64,000 nucleotides of DNA from Ligustrum vulgare (taxonomy: Eukaryota; Streptophyta; Magnoliopsida; Lamiales; Oleaceae), in contig OY743174.1 in assembly GCA_963555705.1 (NCBI GenBank), forward strand, positions 26,477,608 through 26,541,607. The letters are read 5' to 3'. Below are positions 8,454 through 18,868 of this stretch, piece after piece. The position numbers were made by a program, and so were the translations under genes. The notes beneath the pieces were generated by a model. The model was not told where the DNA came from and ran no database searches. It saw only the letters and a list, made by a program, of their open reading frames with translations. Numbering within the stretch: the first letter of the stretch is position 1; the number at the start of each line of letters is the position of its first letter.

Positions 8454-10578
8454 TGTAGCGACCAAGAATTTTTACGCGATTAATAATTATTTTAATAGAA
8501 AATCATGTCGCTACTATTTCACCCATTTTTATTAAGTTAACGCCACGACGTATTCGTATAGCCAAGTCAAGAAATAATCGAGATCGTTCGATTTTAAATT
8601 AAATTCCGAATTTCTAAAAATATCTCCATTCTCTTGATTTAAAGTATATTAAGTCTAAGTACTTAATTCAATGTTATCCCAATATTTATTTGTACAAAAA
8701 TTACTTTTATTATTTAAATTAAGAAAATATATGCAAGCATGAGAGGTTCCATTATATATAATAATTATGAGAATCTTAATTTAATAAATATGGAAAAGTA
8801 TATAAATGGTTGATAGATTCCATTATATGTAATCATGAAGAGCATAATATTTGTATAAATATGGAAAAGTATATGAATGAATTATATACTCCATTATATA
8901 TAATCATGAAGAGCATAATATTTGTATAAATATGGAAAAGTATATGAATGATTGATAAGACTCCATTATATGTAATCATGAAGAGCATAATATTTGTATA
9001 AATATGGAAAAGTATATGAATGAATTATATACTCCATTATATATAATCATGAAGAGCATAATATTTGTATAAATATGGAAAAGTATATGAATGATTGATA
9101 AGACTCCATTATATGTAATCATGAAGAGCATAATATTTGTATAAATATGGAAAAGTATATGAATGATTTATATACTCCATTATATATAATCATGAAGAGC
9201 ATATTATTTGTATAAATATGGAAAAGTATATGAATGGTGCTTTACTTTAAGAAAATGATGTGTTAAAATTAATAGAATTGAATGATTATGTTTACAATAT
9301 GCCAACTTTATACATCTATTTAAACCCATCTCTTTTACACAACTCTACACATATACACTTATTTCCAATCTCTTGACAAAATCCACAAGTAAGAGAAATT
9401 CAAGGTGGTCAAGAAAGTTTTGGTCCATTTACTACTACACTTCATTTTAATCTTTTAAAAGGTAAGTATATCTTATGTTTTTATGAAAAGTAAGTATGTT
9501 TTTATGAAAGGTAAATACACCTTATGTTTTTATGAAAAGTAAGTATGTTTTTATGACAAGTAAGTATATCTTATGTTTTTATGAAAAGTAAGTATGTTTT
9601 TATGAAAGGTAAATACACCTTATGTTTTTATGAAAAGTAAGTATGTTTTTATGACAAGTAAGTATATCTTATGTTTTTATGAAAAGTAAGTATGTTTTTA
9701 TGAAAGGTAAATACACCTTATGTTTTTATGAAAAGTAAGTATGTTTTTATGACAAGTAAGTATATCTTATGTTTTTATGAAAAGTAAGTATGTTTTTATG
9801 AAATGTAAATACACCTTATGTTTTTATGAAAGGTAAGTATGTTTTTATGACAAGTAAGTATACCTTATGTTTTTATGAAAAGTAAGTATGTTTTTATGAC
9901 AAGTAAGTATATCTTATGTTTTTATGAAAATGTTTGGATCATTGCTATGAAATCAATCTCACAAGATTGTTATGGGTTCCATATGATATGTTTATGATTA
10001 TGCTAAGGGGACCGGAGTTTAGTAGCGCTACACATAAGAATTCTTGCCATTTAAGTTCGGTAAAATTCTTGTGTCTCCCTATGTTTATGAATATTTCAAT
10101 CCTATCCTATGTTATGATGAAAATGATCCATATGCATTCAAAAGAAAATTTATGCTTGGTATACTTACTGGGATTTTATAAATCCCACTCCACGATATTT
10201 ACCATTTTCAAATAATTGAAGGTTCGAGGCGGTCAACATGGAAGTGGCAAAAGTGGTTAAGATTGATGAGATAATTATGTTGAACTTTATGTAAGAAAAT
10301 TATGTTCTATTTTTATTCACAAATAAAATTATGGGATTCTAATTATTCTTTTGAATAATTTTACATTACTATTTAAGTCTCGATAATATGATATGAGTCA
10401 CTTTTTGTGGCAATGTTGAACTTTATGTAAGAAAATTATGTTCTATTTTTATTCACAAATAAAATTATGGGATTCTAATTATTCTTTTGAATAATTTTAC
10501 ATTACTATTTAAGTCTCGATAATATGATATGAGTCACTTTTTGTGGCACTCGAATGGTCGAGAATTCGGGTTGTCACA
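8454..10578 (+). repeat. 3' LTR of the LOG-bearing element
   Basis: This 2125-bp copy is collinear with 2091-4079. The whole excess of 136 bp is one tandem duplication at 10277-10548. Confidence 0.93.
10277..10548 (+). repeat. 136-bp tandem duplication private to the 3' LTR
   Basis: Two near-identical copies, 10277-10412 and 10413-10548, begin ATGTTGAACTTTATG. The 5' LTR has only one. The 136-bp period equals the LTR length difference (2125 versus 1989), so it probably arose after insertion. Confidence 0.93.
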
Positions 10579-10940
10579 CTTCTTAATTTCCTTTGTCCAG
10601 GATTTCTTAAAAATTCGAGAATCGGAGGGAGTCTAGGGCTGACTCAAATTAGGTTGAGAGATATACTGGAAGAATATTTATCTTATTGATTCAGTTTTTT
10701 AGTGATTATTTCTTAGTGTAATTGTTCTTTGTGGATTGTTATCATCTTGATTACTATATTGCTTAGTGTCTGTTTTGAATTTGTGTGGTATATTATATCC
10801 TTCTTGACTTAGTAAATTGCCTCTGATTACTTGAAATACTTTGTGAATTTGTTATGTATTCCTCTGCCTTGCTTATTTGAAATCTTTGAAGATAAGGTCT
10901 TTGATTTGTAAGATTTTTCAAACTTTTAGTCATTTTTGCA

Positions 10941-11980
10941 ATGAGTACTATTAAAGTTGATGTTGAAATCTGGAATGGCAAATGAGACTTTAGTCTCTGG
11001 AGCCAGAAAATGAAAGCCTTATTACTTAAAATGAAATATGCTAAAGCTATTGGATCATCTTGGCCTGCTACATTATCTGAAGATATACAAATTGAAATGG
11101 ATGAAATTGCCTGAAGTACTTTATTTCTTTATCTATCTAATAATGATATTAGACAATTAGGTCAGACTAAAACTACTATGGAACTCTGGGATAAGTTAGA
11201 GGAAGTTTACCACACTGTTTCATTACCTAATAAATGTTTTTTGAGGAAGCAATACTTTGGTTTTAAGTTTGATCCTTCCAAAGAAGTAGATGAAAATATG
11301 AGCACGTTTCATAAGATCACACAAAGCTTAGTGATTTGTGATGAGAAATTATCTAATGACCAGAAGGTAGTATGTCTTTTAAATGCTATGGATGATAGGT
11401 ATAAGGACCTTATAAATGACTTAGAATATGGTGGGCAGAAGTTAACTACTGAAAGAATTCATACTTCTCTTTAAAATATGGAGCTTGAAATGAGAAGTGG
11501 TCATAAAGAAGCCTATAATGTGGTAGGAAATACTAAGAAAATGAACTCCTTTAGGGATAATAAGCCTGTGAATAATTTCAACAAAAATTGGAATGTTCCC
11601 AATAACAACAGGAGTTGGAATAATTTGAATAGTAAGCTTGCTTGGTCAAACTATCAAAAGAAAAGCAATTTCAATAGACCTAAGGACAATAACTATAGAG
11701 GTTAGGATAACTATAGAGGTCAAGATAATTTCCTTAGACATAGACTATGTTACTATTGTAGTAAACTTGGACATCATGTTAAAGATTGTTTTAAGAATCA
11801 GTATGAAATTGGAACTAGTAATCAAACAGAGGCTTCAACAAAGTATAATAAAGGTGTTGTTTATGTGCCCTGAAAGGAATTTATTTGCCAACTTTTGTGA
11901 TGATTCTTTTGGATCAATTAAACTTGAAAATAATTTCACTTGTGATACAAAAGGCATTGGTAACTTGGTAAGGTTTTGTT
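10941..11980 (+). pseudogene. Broken gag of Copia-A
   Basis: Translation from ATG 10941 gives a Copia capsid protein of the UBN2/Retrotran_gag type. A conserved stretch reads ELWDKLEEVYHT, and a CCHC zinc knuckle (CYYC...GHH...DC) lies at about 11748-11789. In-frame stops at 10983, 11112, 11472 and 11703 fall where Trp or Gln is expected. A frame change before the zinc knuckle also breaks the gene. Capsid would package element RNA in cytoplasmic particles. The region ahead, 10579-10940, is the untranslated leader interrupted by the Gypsy-type insertion. Confidence 0.85.
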
Positions 11981-12227
11981 GAAACTTGAAAACAATAGAG
12001 CACTTGTTTTAAATCAAACTAGATATGTTCCTGATTTAAAAAAAAATTTGATATCTCTGGGTATTCTTGACTCTGAATTGTATGATATTAGATTGCATAA
12101 AGGTTACTTAAGCATTTTTAAAGGTAACTCTTTACTTCTCTGCACTCACAAATGGAATATATGTTTTAAAGTCTCATCCTATTTGTGCTAAGTCTTTTAA
12201 TGTAGTTTCTGAAATTAAAAAGTCTGT

Positions 12228-14913
12228 TTTATGGCATAAAAAACTTAGACATTTAGGTGAAAGGGGCTTGAAATTACTTGAAAAGAAAGGTGCTTTTGGT
12301 AAAGACGTTTCACAAAAACTTGATTTCTATGAAAAATGTGTTTTGGGAAAATAGAAAAGAAGTTCTTTGGGTAAAGACATTGATAAGTCAAATGATATAC
12401 TTAAATATTTACATGTTGATCTGTGTCCTGCCCCAGTCAATTCTGTTTCTGGCTTTAAATATTTCCTACTTATAGGTGATGACTATTCTAGGAAAACTTG
12501 GGTTCATCTGTTGAAATCTAAGGATGCTACTGTGTGGGTATTTAAAAACTAGATTACTTTGATTCAAAATTTGAAAGATAGGAAGGTTAGTCTAGATTTT
12601 TGTAATCTAGACTTTGATTCCTTATGTAGTAATCTATGGATCCTTAGACATAGGACTGTTACATATAGTCCTCAGCAAACTTGGGTTGCTGAAAGGATGA
12701 ATAAGACACTACTAGAAAGAACTATGTGTCTGCTGCTTGATTCGAACTTACCAAAATTTTTTTGGGTGAAGCAATCAAAACTGCTTCATATCTGATCAAC
12801 TTATCTCCCTGCAGTGCCATTGATTTTAAAATACCTGATCAGATTTGGAACAATACACTTCCTGATTTTACAAAACTAAAATTTTTTGGGTGTGCTGCTT
12901 ACTCACATCAAACTGAGACCAAACTTGATGCCGATCTTTAAAATGTGTATTTCTAAGGTATGGTGAAGGTGTCAAGGGTTATAGATTATGGGTAAAAGAA
13001 CAGATAGGTTACAGGGTAATCATCAGTCGGTCTGTTCTCTTTAATGAAATTTTCTTTTCCTATAAAGATGAAATTTTAAAAGATCCTCGTGGTAAAAAGG
13101 ATTTCCTCACTTATGAGCTGAGTGTAATCATCTTTGTGAACAAAATGATCATCCCAATACTCAATTTTAGGTGGAGCAACCCCACATCCCCCTAATAATG
13201 TTTCTGAACCCGAGCCATCAAATTATGTTCCTATTTCTGAAACTGTTCCTTAAATAGAAGCTGAAGTTGAAATTGATTTTAATCTTAATGACTACCAACT
13301 TACTACGGATAGAACTAGAAGAGAAATTAGACCTCCTTTTAGGTATGAAGATCTTGATTTTTTTTCCAGCTTTTACTTATTTAGAACCTTTACAATCTGA
13401 ACATGAATCCTTTGAAGAAGCTGTTTCTTCAATTGATTCTAAGTTCTGGTTTGTAGCAATGCAAAATGAAATGGACTCACCTTTGAAAAATAAAACATGG
13501 GTTCTTGTTTCCTAAACCTGATAACCAGAAACTTATTGATTGCAAATGGATTTTTAAGATAAAAGAAGGTGACTCTAAAGACTTAAAACCTAGATATAAG
13601 GCTAGACTTGTTGTTAAAGGGTTTTCATAGAAAGAAGGAATTGATTATAATGGGATCTTTTCACCTGTAATCAAATATAATTCTATTAGGATTTTATTTG
13701 CATTAGTTGCTCAATAGAGTCTTGAATTGGAACAAATGGATGTGAAAACTGCTTTCTTATATGGTTCACTTGATGAAACTTTATATATGTGTCAGCCTAA
13801 AGGTTTTGAAAAACCTGGAAACCTTGCATGTTCACTGAAAAAGTCTTTGATACTTTTATACAAAGTCTGATATTTGTAAAAAGTCAATATGATCCATGCT
13901 TTTATTTTAAATGTTTTAATTCCTGTTACATGTATATGCTCTTGTATGTAGATGACATGTTAATAGCTGGACCAAACTTGAATGAGATTATGATTCTTAA
14001 ACAAAAACTTAGTTTTGAATTTGAAATGAAAGATTTGGGAAATGCTAGAAGAATTCTAGGAATAGATATTTTTAGAAGTAACGAAACAGAGAAGCTGTTT
14101 TTAAATCAAAAGCTTACATTGAAAATATTTTGAAAAAGTTTAACTTGTAATTCAAAACCTGTTTCTTCACCTCTACCCAGTCACTTCAAATTATCCGTTG
14201 AGCAATCACCTAAAACTATAGAAGAAGAAAATATGATGATAAACGTACCTTATCAAAATGCTGTTGGATCTGTTATGTATCTCATGTTTCGTACCATACT
14301 TGATATTGCTTTTGCAGTCAGTTTACTTAGCAGATTTATGAGCAAACCAGATGAGACTCACTGGGAAGCTATGAAATTATTTAGATATCTGAAAGGTACT
14401 TTAAATCTGAATCTTTTCTTTGAAAAACAAAAAAATGATTTATGTCTTAAAGGTTTTGTTGATGCTAATTTTGCTGGAAATTTAGGCAATAGGAAATCAA
14501 CTTCTGCTTACTTCTTTGTGTTAAATGGTACCCATGTGAGTTGGAAATGTCAACTGCAAAAATTAGTTGCACTCTCTTCTACAGAAACTGAGTGTATTGT
14601 TGCTACTGATACTATAAAAGAATCTATTTGATTAAAGGGTTTGTTAGAAGAATTAGGACATTTTGATGGTCATGTTGTCAGTATTTGTACATATAGTCAA
14701 AGTGCTTTAAACTTAAGTAGAAATCTGGTATTCCATAATAGATCTAAACATATAGATGTTAAGTTTCACTTTATTAGAGATGTTCTTAATAAAGGAACTA
14801 TAAGACTTGAGAAAATTGCAATTGAGTGTAATTCAGCTGATGCTGGAACAAAAGTTATACCAATTAAAAATTTTAAAGATGCTTTAAGAATTTTAAATCT
14901 GTTAGAATTTTGA
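12228..14913 (+). pseudogene. Broken pol of Copia-A (integrase, reverse transcriptase, RNase H)
   Basis: In order: GAG_pre-integrase (LWHKKLRHLGERG, about 12228), an integrase core start (YLHVDLCPAP, about 12403), an integrase segment like TPQQNGVAER (TYSPQQTWVAERMN, about 12660), and the reverse transcriptase. The RT shows QMDVKTAFLYG (about 13735) and the active site LLYVDDMLIAG (about 13941). RNase H follows with DANFAG and KLVALSSTETE, ending at 14913. The central integrase stretch between 12552 and 12650 is shortened. Stops at 12550, 13628, 13715 and 14629 and several frame changes inactivate it. No convincing protease motif is visible before 12200. Confidence 0.9.
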
Positions 14914-14963
14914 TACTGCCTTGTGTGTTTTTGCGGGAGCTGCTGATCCAATTGACGTGGAGA

Positions 14964-15415
14964 TAGGGATGTTAATGAGCCGAGCCGAGCCGACTCGCGA
15001 GCCGAAGATCAAGGCTCGAGCTTGGCTCGAGCGAGCCGAGCCGAGTCAAAGCTCGTCCTCAAAAATAAGGCTCGACTTGAGCTTTAAGCTCGAGTTTTTT
15101 TCGAGCAGAAATGGGCCGAGCCGAGCCAAGTCTCGAGCTTTCAAATTTTATTTTATTTTTATAATAAAATCCATAAAATTTTTATTGAAAATGTATATAT
15201 ACAACGAGCCGAGCCGAGCTTGTGATTGAATTTCAATGCTCGAGCTTTTTTGGCGGGCTTTTTTTTTTTGCTCGAGCAGAGCTAAAGCTTGTCCCTGAAA
15301 AAAAGTTCGGCTTGAGCTTTAGCTCAAGACTTTGAGCCGCGAGCCTAACTAAGCCCGAGCTTTTTCCGAGCCTAGCCCGAGCGGCTCAAGCTTACGAGCT
15401 ATTTTGCCATCCCTA
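14964..15415. mobile_element. hAT-superfamily MITE, 452 bp
   Basis: The ends are the inverted repeats TAGGGATG and CATCCCTA, flanked by the 8-bp target duplication CGTGGAGA (14956-14963 and 15416-15423). The interior is full of GAGCCGAGC and GCTCGAGC motifs in both orientations, so it can fold extensively. It landed between RNase H and the 3' LTR of Copia-A. The ORF crossing 14921-15229 is incidental. Confidence 0.92.
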
Positions 15416-15424
15416 CGTGGAGAT

Positions 15425-16081
15425 TGTGGATGTGACCTGATCAAGAAGCAGCCCAAGTGATAGAGCCCAATATTTAGCAACCCAAATGATGGAGGCTAAA
15501 ATGAAGAAGCCCGGTTAAAGCCTCAAATTTGAAGAGCCCACCGGATGAATTTTGAAGACCAAAGGCTGAACCAAAATTGAAGCTGGTCTATTTATCTTGA
15601 TCCAGCCCAACTTAAAGATCTTGATCCCTAGCCCAAAACCGACTCAACCACCTGCTTTAACCTCTACCATTGGATTGAACCGGGTGAATTTAAGCCCTTC
15701 ATTTGGAGATAAGTCCTGACTCATCATCTAACTTCAGCCTTCTTCCAGACCATTCCATTCCATTCACTTCTCTCTCTCGCTCTGACTCTGTGTATTCTTC
15801 GTGATTTCTCTCAGAAAATCTTTCATCTCTCGCATCAATTCTTTGTGATTTTTTTTCTGATTCTTTGTATATATCATAGGGTTACTTTTTGGTTATTTTA
15901 CAGTGTTCTTAGTGATTTATTTTGTGTGAGTTTTGTAGAGTTTTTACGTAATTTCTGGGTTTTTTGTATGATCTTGTACAAACCTTCAATTTGTACTTTT
16001 ATTCTTGTTTTTAATTAAGTGTTTAGAAGTTTTATATTTGCTTCATACTTTGTGGTGATTCTTGGTTGTAAAATCGTAACA
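15425..16081 (+). repeat. 3' LTR of Copia-A
   Basis: The 657-bp right LTR is collinear with 799-1469. It is preceded by ACGTGGAGAT, a Copia-type polypurine tract, which carries the hAT MITE target site. Confidence 0.9.
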
Positions 16082-16086
16082 ATTAC

Positions 16087-16729
16087 AAGAAGAAATATAG
16101 AAGAATCACTCGAAATTTATATGAATACAATAAATATGTGGAAGCAATTAAGATTATTCTTGATCTTCAATCTCGAGCATTGACCTTCTTGATGTAGTTT
16201 TCCTTGGATTCCTTAGTGGGTTTGATGTTCTCTCCTAAAAGATGGTGAATTAGCCAATTGTTCTTGAAAGATTTTATGATATGATATGTGAGGCTAGAGA
16301 GAGATCACATGAATGTTTTCCACGTTCTGTACTTATAGCTTCCGAAATTAGATCAAGAAACTTGTCCAAAATCCTTTTCCAAACATAGTTTTAGCCAAAT
16401 AGGAAACTGGTGGCATCCGAAAAAGATCCCATGTGATCGCAATTGCAATTGAAATTTGCTTTGGGTTGTAAAATTTACAGGGTTGCAATCACAGCCCTAC
16501 ATATAGTGAGATCAAACTTGGGACATCTTTAAAAAAAGCTGTTTTGGTCCCCAAGTTTGTCTTTTCTTCAGGTTGTGTCCTTGCTTTGAGCAACTTTGTT
16601 GACTTTTAATTGCATCCAACTGACCACGCACGTGTAGTGTAGTCGTTATCATCATTCTTTAGTTCGAAAAAACTCTTGAATATTTATAATTAGTCCATAA
16701 ATTTTGGAATTCCCTATTTTTCATTGATT
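16087..16729. other. Intergenic stretch without recognised feature
   Basis: Host sequence between Copia-A and the first CACTA element. I see no long ORF, RNA gene or repeat end. Confidence 0.5.
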
Positions 16730-16754
16730 TTCCACTAGTACAATAAGAGTCAAA

Positions 16755-17075
16755 GGCGTCGGTTGTAAAGTCCAAAAGGCGTCGTTTGTACAGGAGATGC
16801 CTATTGTAGCGATGCTAAAACTGTATACTTACAATAGACACCTTATGTTAATTTAAGGCGTCGGTTGTTAAGTAACAACCGACGCCTTAAGTAAATAAAG
16901 GCGTCGGTTGTTGAATGAAAATCGACGCCTTTATATGACTAAAAGGCGTCGATTGTTATAAACAACCGACGCCTTTTAATGACTTAAGGCATCGATTGTT
17001 TTATAACAATCGACGCCTTTAGTCATACTTATAGGTGTCGATTTTCGACAACAACCGATGCCTTTTAGTATGATT
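16755..17075. repeat. Array of near-perfect palindromes (CACTA subterminal repeats)
   Basis: Motif GGCGTCGGTTGTT and its reverse complement alternate. The clearest unit, 16853-16890, is a perfect palindrome with 18-bp arms and a 2-bp centre. Others lie near 16898-16931, 16941-16979 and 16984-17020. In En/Spm-type elements subterminal repeats bind the transposase-associated protein. Confidence 0.9.
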
Positions 17076-17613
17076 TTTTTTTTTTAATTATTCATTTATT
17101 TATATTTCCATTGTTAGATATTCTTCTTAATTTATCCTCTTATGAGCCTAAATATTTTACATGTCCTAATCTAAACCCATATTACATTCTTCCTTGAGCA
17201 TGCCCTTAACAATGTGTTTTCAGTGCATCAACCTAGTAAAATAACAGAAATATTTAGGAATTCCTCACAGTTGCCCCATCCATTTCATTAATGCAGTTTA
17301 TAACAAGTATTTCCACACAGTTAAACATGACATTGCCCCATGCATTTCATTACTGGAGTTTATATCAAGTATTTGCATAAACTAGTATTTAAATAAAATA
17401 ACATCTGCGATAATTACAGTAGCCTAATGTCCCATCTTTGGATTGCCAAATTCAAAGTTTACCATAATTCATTTCAAAGAAATGGTTGAACTACGAATAG
17501 CTAAATCTACAACTACAATGGGATGGGCTAAAAAAGAACCATCAATACGAAATTATCATATTTCTAAAATATCCACAAAACCATAACCTCAAGTTCTAAA
17601 TTGAAGACCATAC

Positions 17614-17900
17614 CATCCCCTTGAGCTCCTTAGGCACTTTGGCAATATTCTCCAAATTCCCCAGTGCATTAGCAGCTGATGCGAAAAGTGGTTCAGTGAC
17701 CATAGCCATGGCGTTCTTGCTCTCATCCAACGCCTGGACAACGTGGACAACCCCAGGATGCCGCAGCCTCACAAGCCGGGCAGCATCGGCACGAATCACA
17801 TCAAGGAACGCGTCCTCAACGGCTTTTGAAAGCCCGGCCTTCTGTCGGGGTTCCGACAGGACCCTCTTGTCCAATACTCACACGCAGACGGTCGGATACA
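17614..17900 (-). pseudogene. Captured exon of an SCY1-like (SCYL2-type) kinase gene
   Basis: The minus-strand exon is bounded by TTGCAG (acceptor) and ATG|GTATGG (donor). It encodes part of an SCY1-like pseudokinase, with segments [30 protein letters not shown] and [14 protein letters not shown]2 proteins act in clathrin-dependent trafficking at the trans-Golgi and endosomes. A TGA at 17878-17880 sits where the family has Trp (VCV-stop-VLDKR). Only this exon and some flanking intron were taken. Confidence 0.85.
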
Positions 17901-17983
17901 CTGCAATAGAAATATATCACTGTTAACTTGCTAGTTAGCACAAGCATAACAACACTCTCCAACTTAAAAACACATGTTGGCAC

Positions 17984-18095
17984 CTGGACACACAGGACTG
18001 CAGCACTGTGGCCTTCAAATATGTGAATTGGGGATCCAACTCCACCATTAGCAAGATTTCGACGGTCAAACATACGTACAGTATTATCGACAGAT
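17984..18095 (-). pseudogene. Captured exon of an MSI4/FVE-type WD40 gene
   Basis: The 112-bp exon has an acceptor TTTTAG and a donor CAG|GTG. It encodes VRMFDRRNLANGGVGSP followed by HIFEGHSAAVLCVQ, typical of a WD repeat of MSI4/FVE, a histone-binding component of deacetylase complexes in flowering control. It ends in phase 0, while the next captured exon (17614-17900) needs one preceding base, so a spliced chimera would shift frame. Confidence 0.8.
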
Positions 18096-18479
18096 CTAAA
18101 AGATGCAGATTTTTTCAATCCCATGATAAGACTCCAAATATATAAATATTATAAAAAGCAATCAAAGCAATGGCATATTTAAGAAGTCACCAAGTACAAT
18201 GACATCTTCACTACAATTGCTCCCCTGCATTATGATTGATGCGAATAAAAAGATTAAAATAGTTCAGTCGATAGGGGTCAGAAAGTACCCAGTCAAAATC
18301 AGATTTACATAATTTGGATTCCAGAACCCATTCAGAGCGCCGATTCACACATTAATAACAAAAATAAATACAAATTAAGAAGATTAACCTACCAGACGGC
18401 CAGATTTGAAGGATTATTGATCCGTTTCCGTGTTTCCCTACAATATGTAGACCTTCCAAAAAAAGGATCAGAAAATGCC

Positions 18480-18665
18480 TAGAGCGAGAAGAGAAAAGGG
18501 CTCGGGTTGAGGAAGAGAAAAGAGAGGCTCGCGCGCGGAGGAAGAGAAAGAGAATACCGGGGGCAGGGGAGAGCTGTGATGGCGGCGCCGGAGTTGCACG
18601 GCCGATCGTGGTGATTGTCGCGACGGCGGGGAGAGGGGTGAACGGGCTTGGGGACGAAAGTATGT
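18480..18665 (-). promoter_or_regulatory. GC-rich leader-like segment near the CACTA-1 right end
   Basis: A sharply GC- and CpG-rich block in AT-rich surroundings. On the minus strand it ends CCCCCG|GTATTC, a possible splice donor leading toward the captured exons. En/Spm-type elements have a GC-rich untranslated first exon near one end; CACTA-2 has a similar block at 23340-23515. A captured promoter or 5' UTR is the alternative. Confidence 0.5.
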
Positions 18666-18868
18666 GCTGAAGACTTATTTTTAAACCTAGAAATAGCTAA
18701 CTTAAAGGCGACGATTCCTTTAAAGAACTGCCACCTTTAATTAAATGGGGTCGGTTTCTTTTAAGAACCGACACTTTTTTTAAATTTTTATTTACAATTT
18801 TGCCACCGCGTTTTTTGAGAAAAACGACGTTAATATGCTATTTTTTGTGTAATTTTGTACTAGTGTTC

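Larger units (their letters stand above)
2091..10578 (+). mobile_element. Non-autonomous Gypsy-type LTR retrotransposon carrying LOG and a second ORF in antisense
   Basis: The element is bounded by long LTRs (2091-4079 and 8454-10578) with TGTAGCGACC...TTGTCACA ends. A perfect 5-bp target duplication CTTCT (2086-2090 and 10579-10583) places it inside Copia-A. A Met-tRNA primer-binding site (4082-4093) and a polypurine tract before the 3' LTR are present. The stretch ahead of that tract, TTCGAGGACGAAATT, is typical of plant Ty3/Gypsy 3' ends. The 4.37-kb interior has no gag, protease, RT, RNase H or integrase in any frame. It carries two intact minus-strand ORFs instead (6361-7014 and 7311-7910). 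The LTRs differ at only about ten substitutions plus one 136-bp duplication, so insertion is recent and mobilisation must have been in trans. Confidence 0.93.
799..16081 (+). mobile_element. Copia-A: degenerate Ty1/Copia LTR retrotransposon with nested insertions
   Basis: Two related LTRs (799-1469 and 15425-16081) start TGTGGATG and end in CA. A primer-binding site complementary to initiator Met-tRNA follows the left LTR. Between the LTRs, in Copia order, lie broken gag, integrase, reverse transcriptase and RNase H regions on the plus strand. The flanks are ATTAA (794-798) and ATTAC (16082-16086), an imperfect 5-bp target duplication. The LTRs differ at roughly one base in twelve to fifteen by eye, so this is an old insertion. 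Two younger elements sit inside it: the LOG-bearing Gypsy-type element at 2091-10578 and a hAT MITE at 14964-15415. Without them the element is about 6.3 kb. Confidence 0.93.
16733..18865 (-). mobile_element. CACTA-1: Pack-CACTA element with captured gene fragments
   Basis: The ends are CACTAGTACAA and its inverse TTGTACTAGTG, flanked by the 3-bp duplication TTC (16730-16732 and 18866-18868). It is 2133 bp with no transposase, so it is non-autonomous. The left end carries GGCGTCGGTTGTT subterminal repeats; the right end has GC-rich leader-like sequence. Between them, on the minus strand, are exon pieces of an MSI4/FVE-like gene and an SCY1-like kinase gene with their splice sites. This is capture at the DNA level. 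Confidence 0.93.

Noticed and set aside
17621..17926. Plus-strand ORF over the kinase exon
   Set aside because: Antisense shadow. The minus strand has the recognisable kinase sequence and splice sites.
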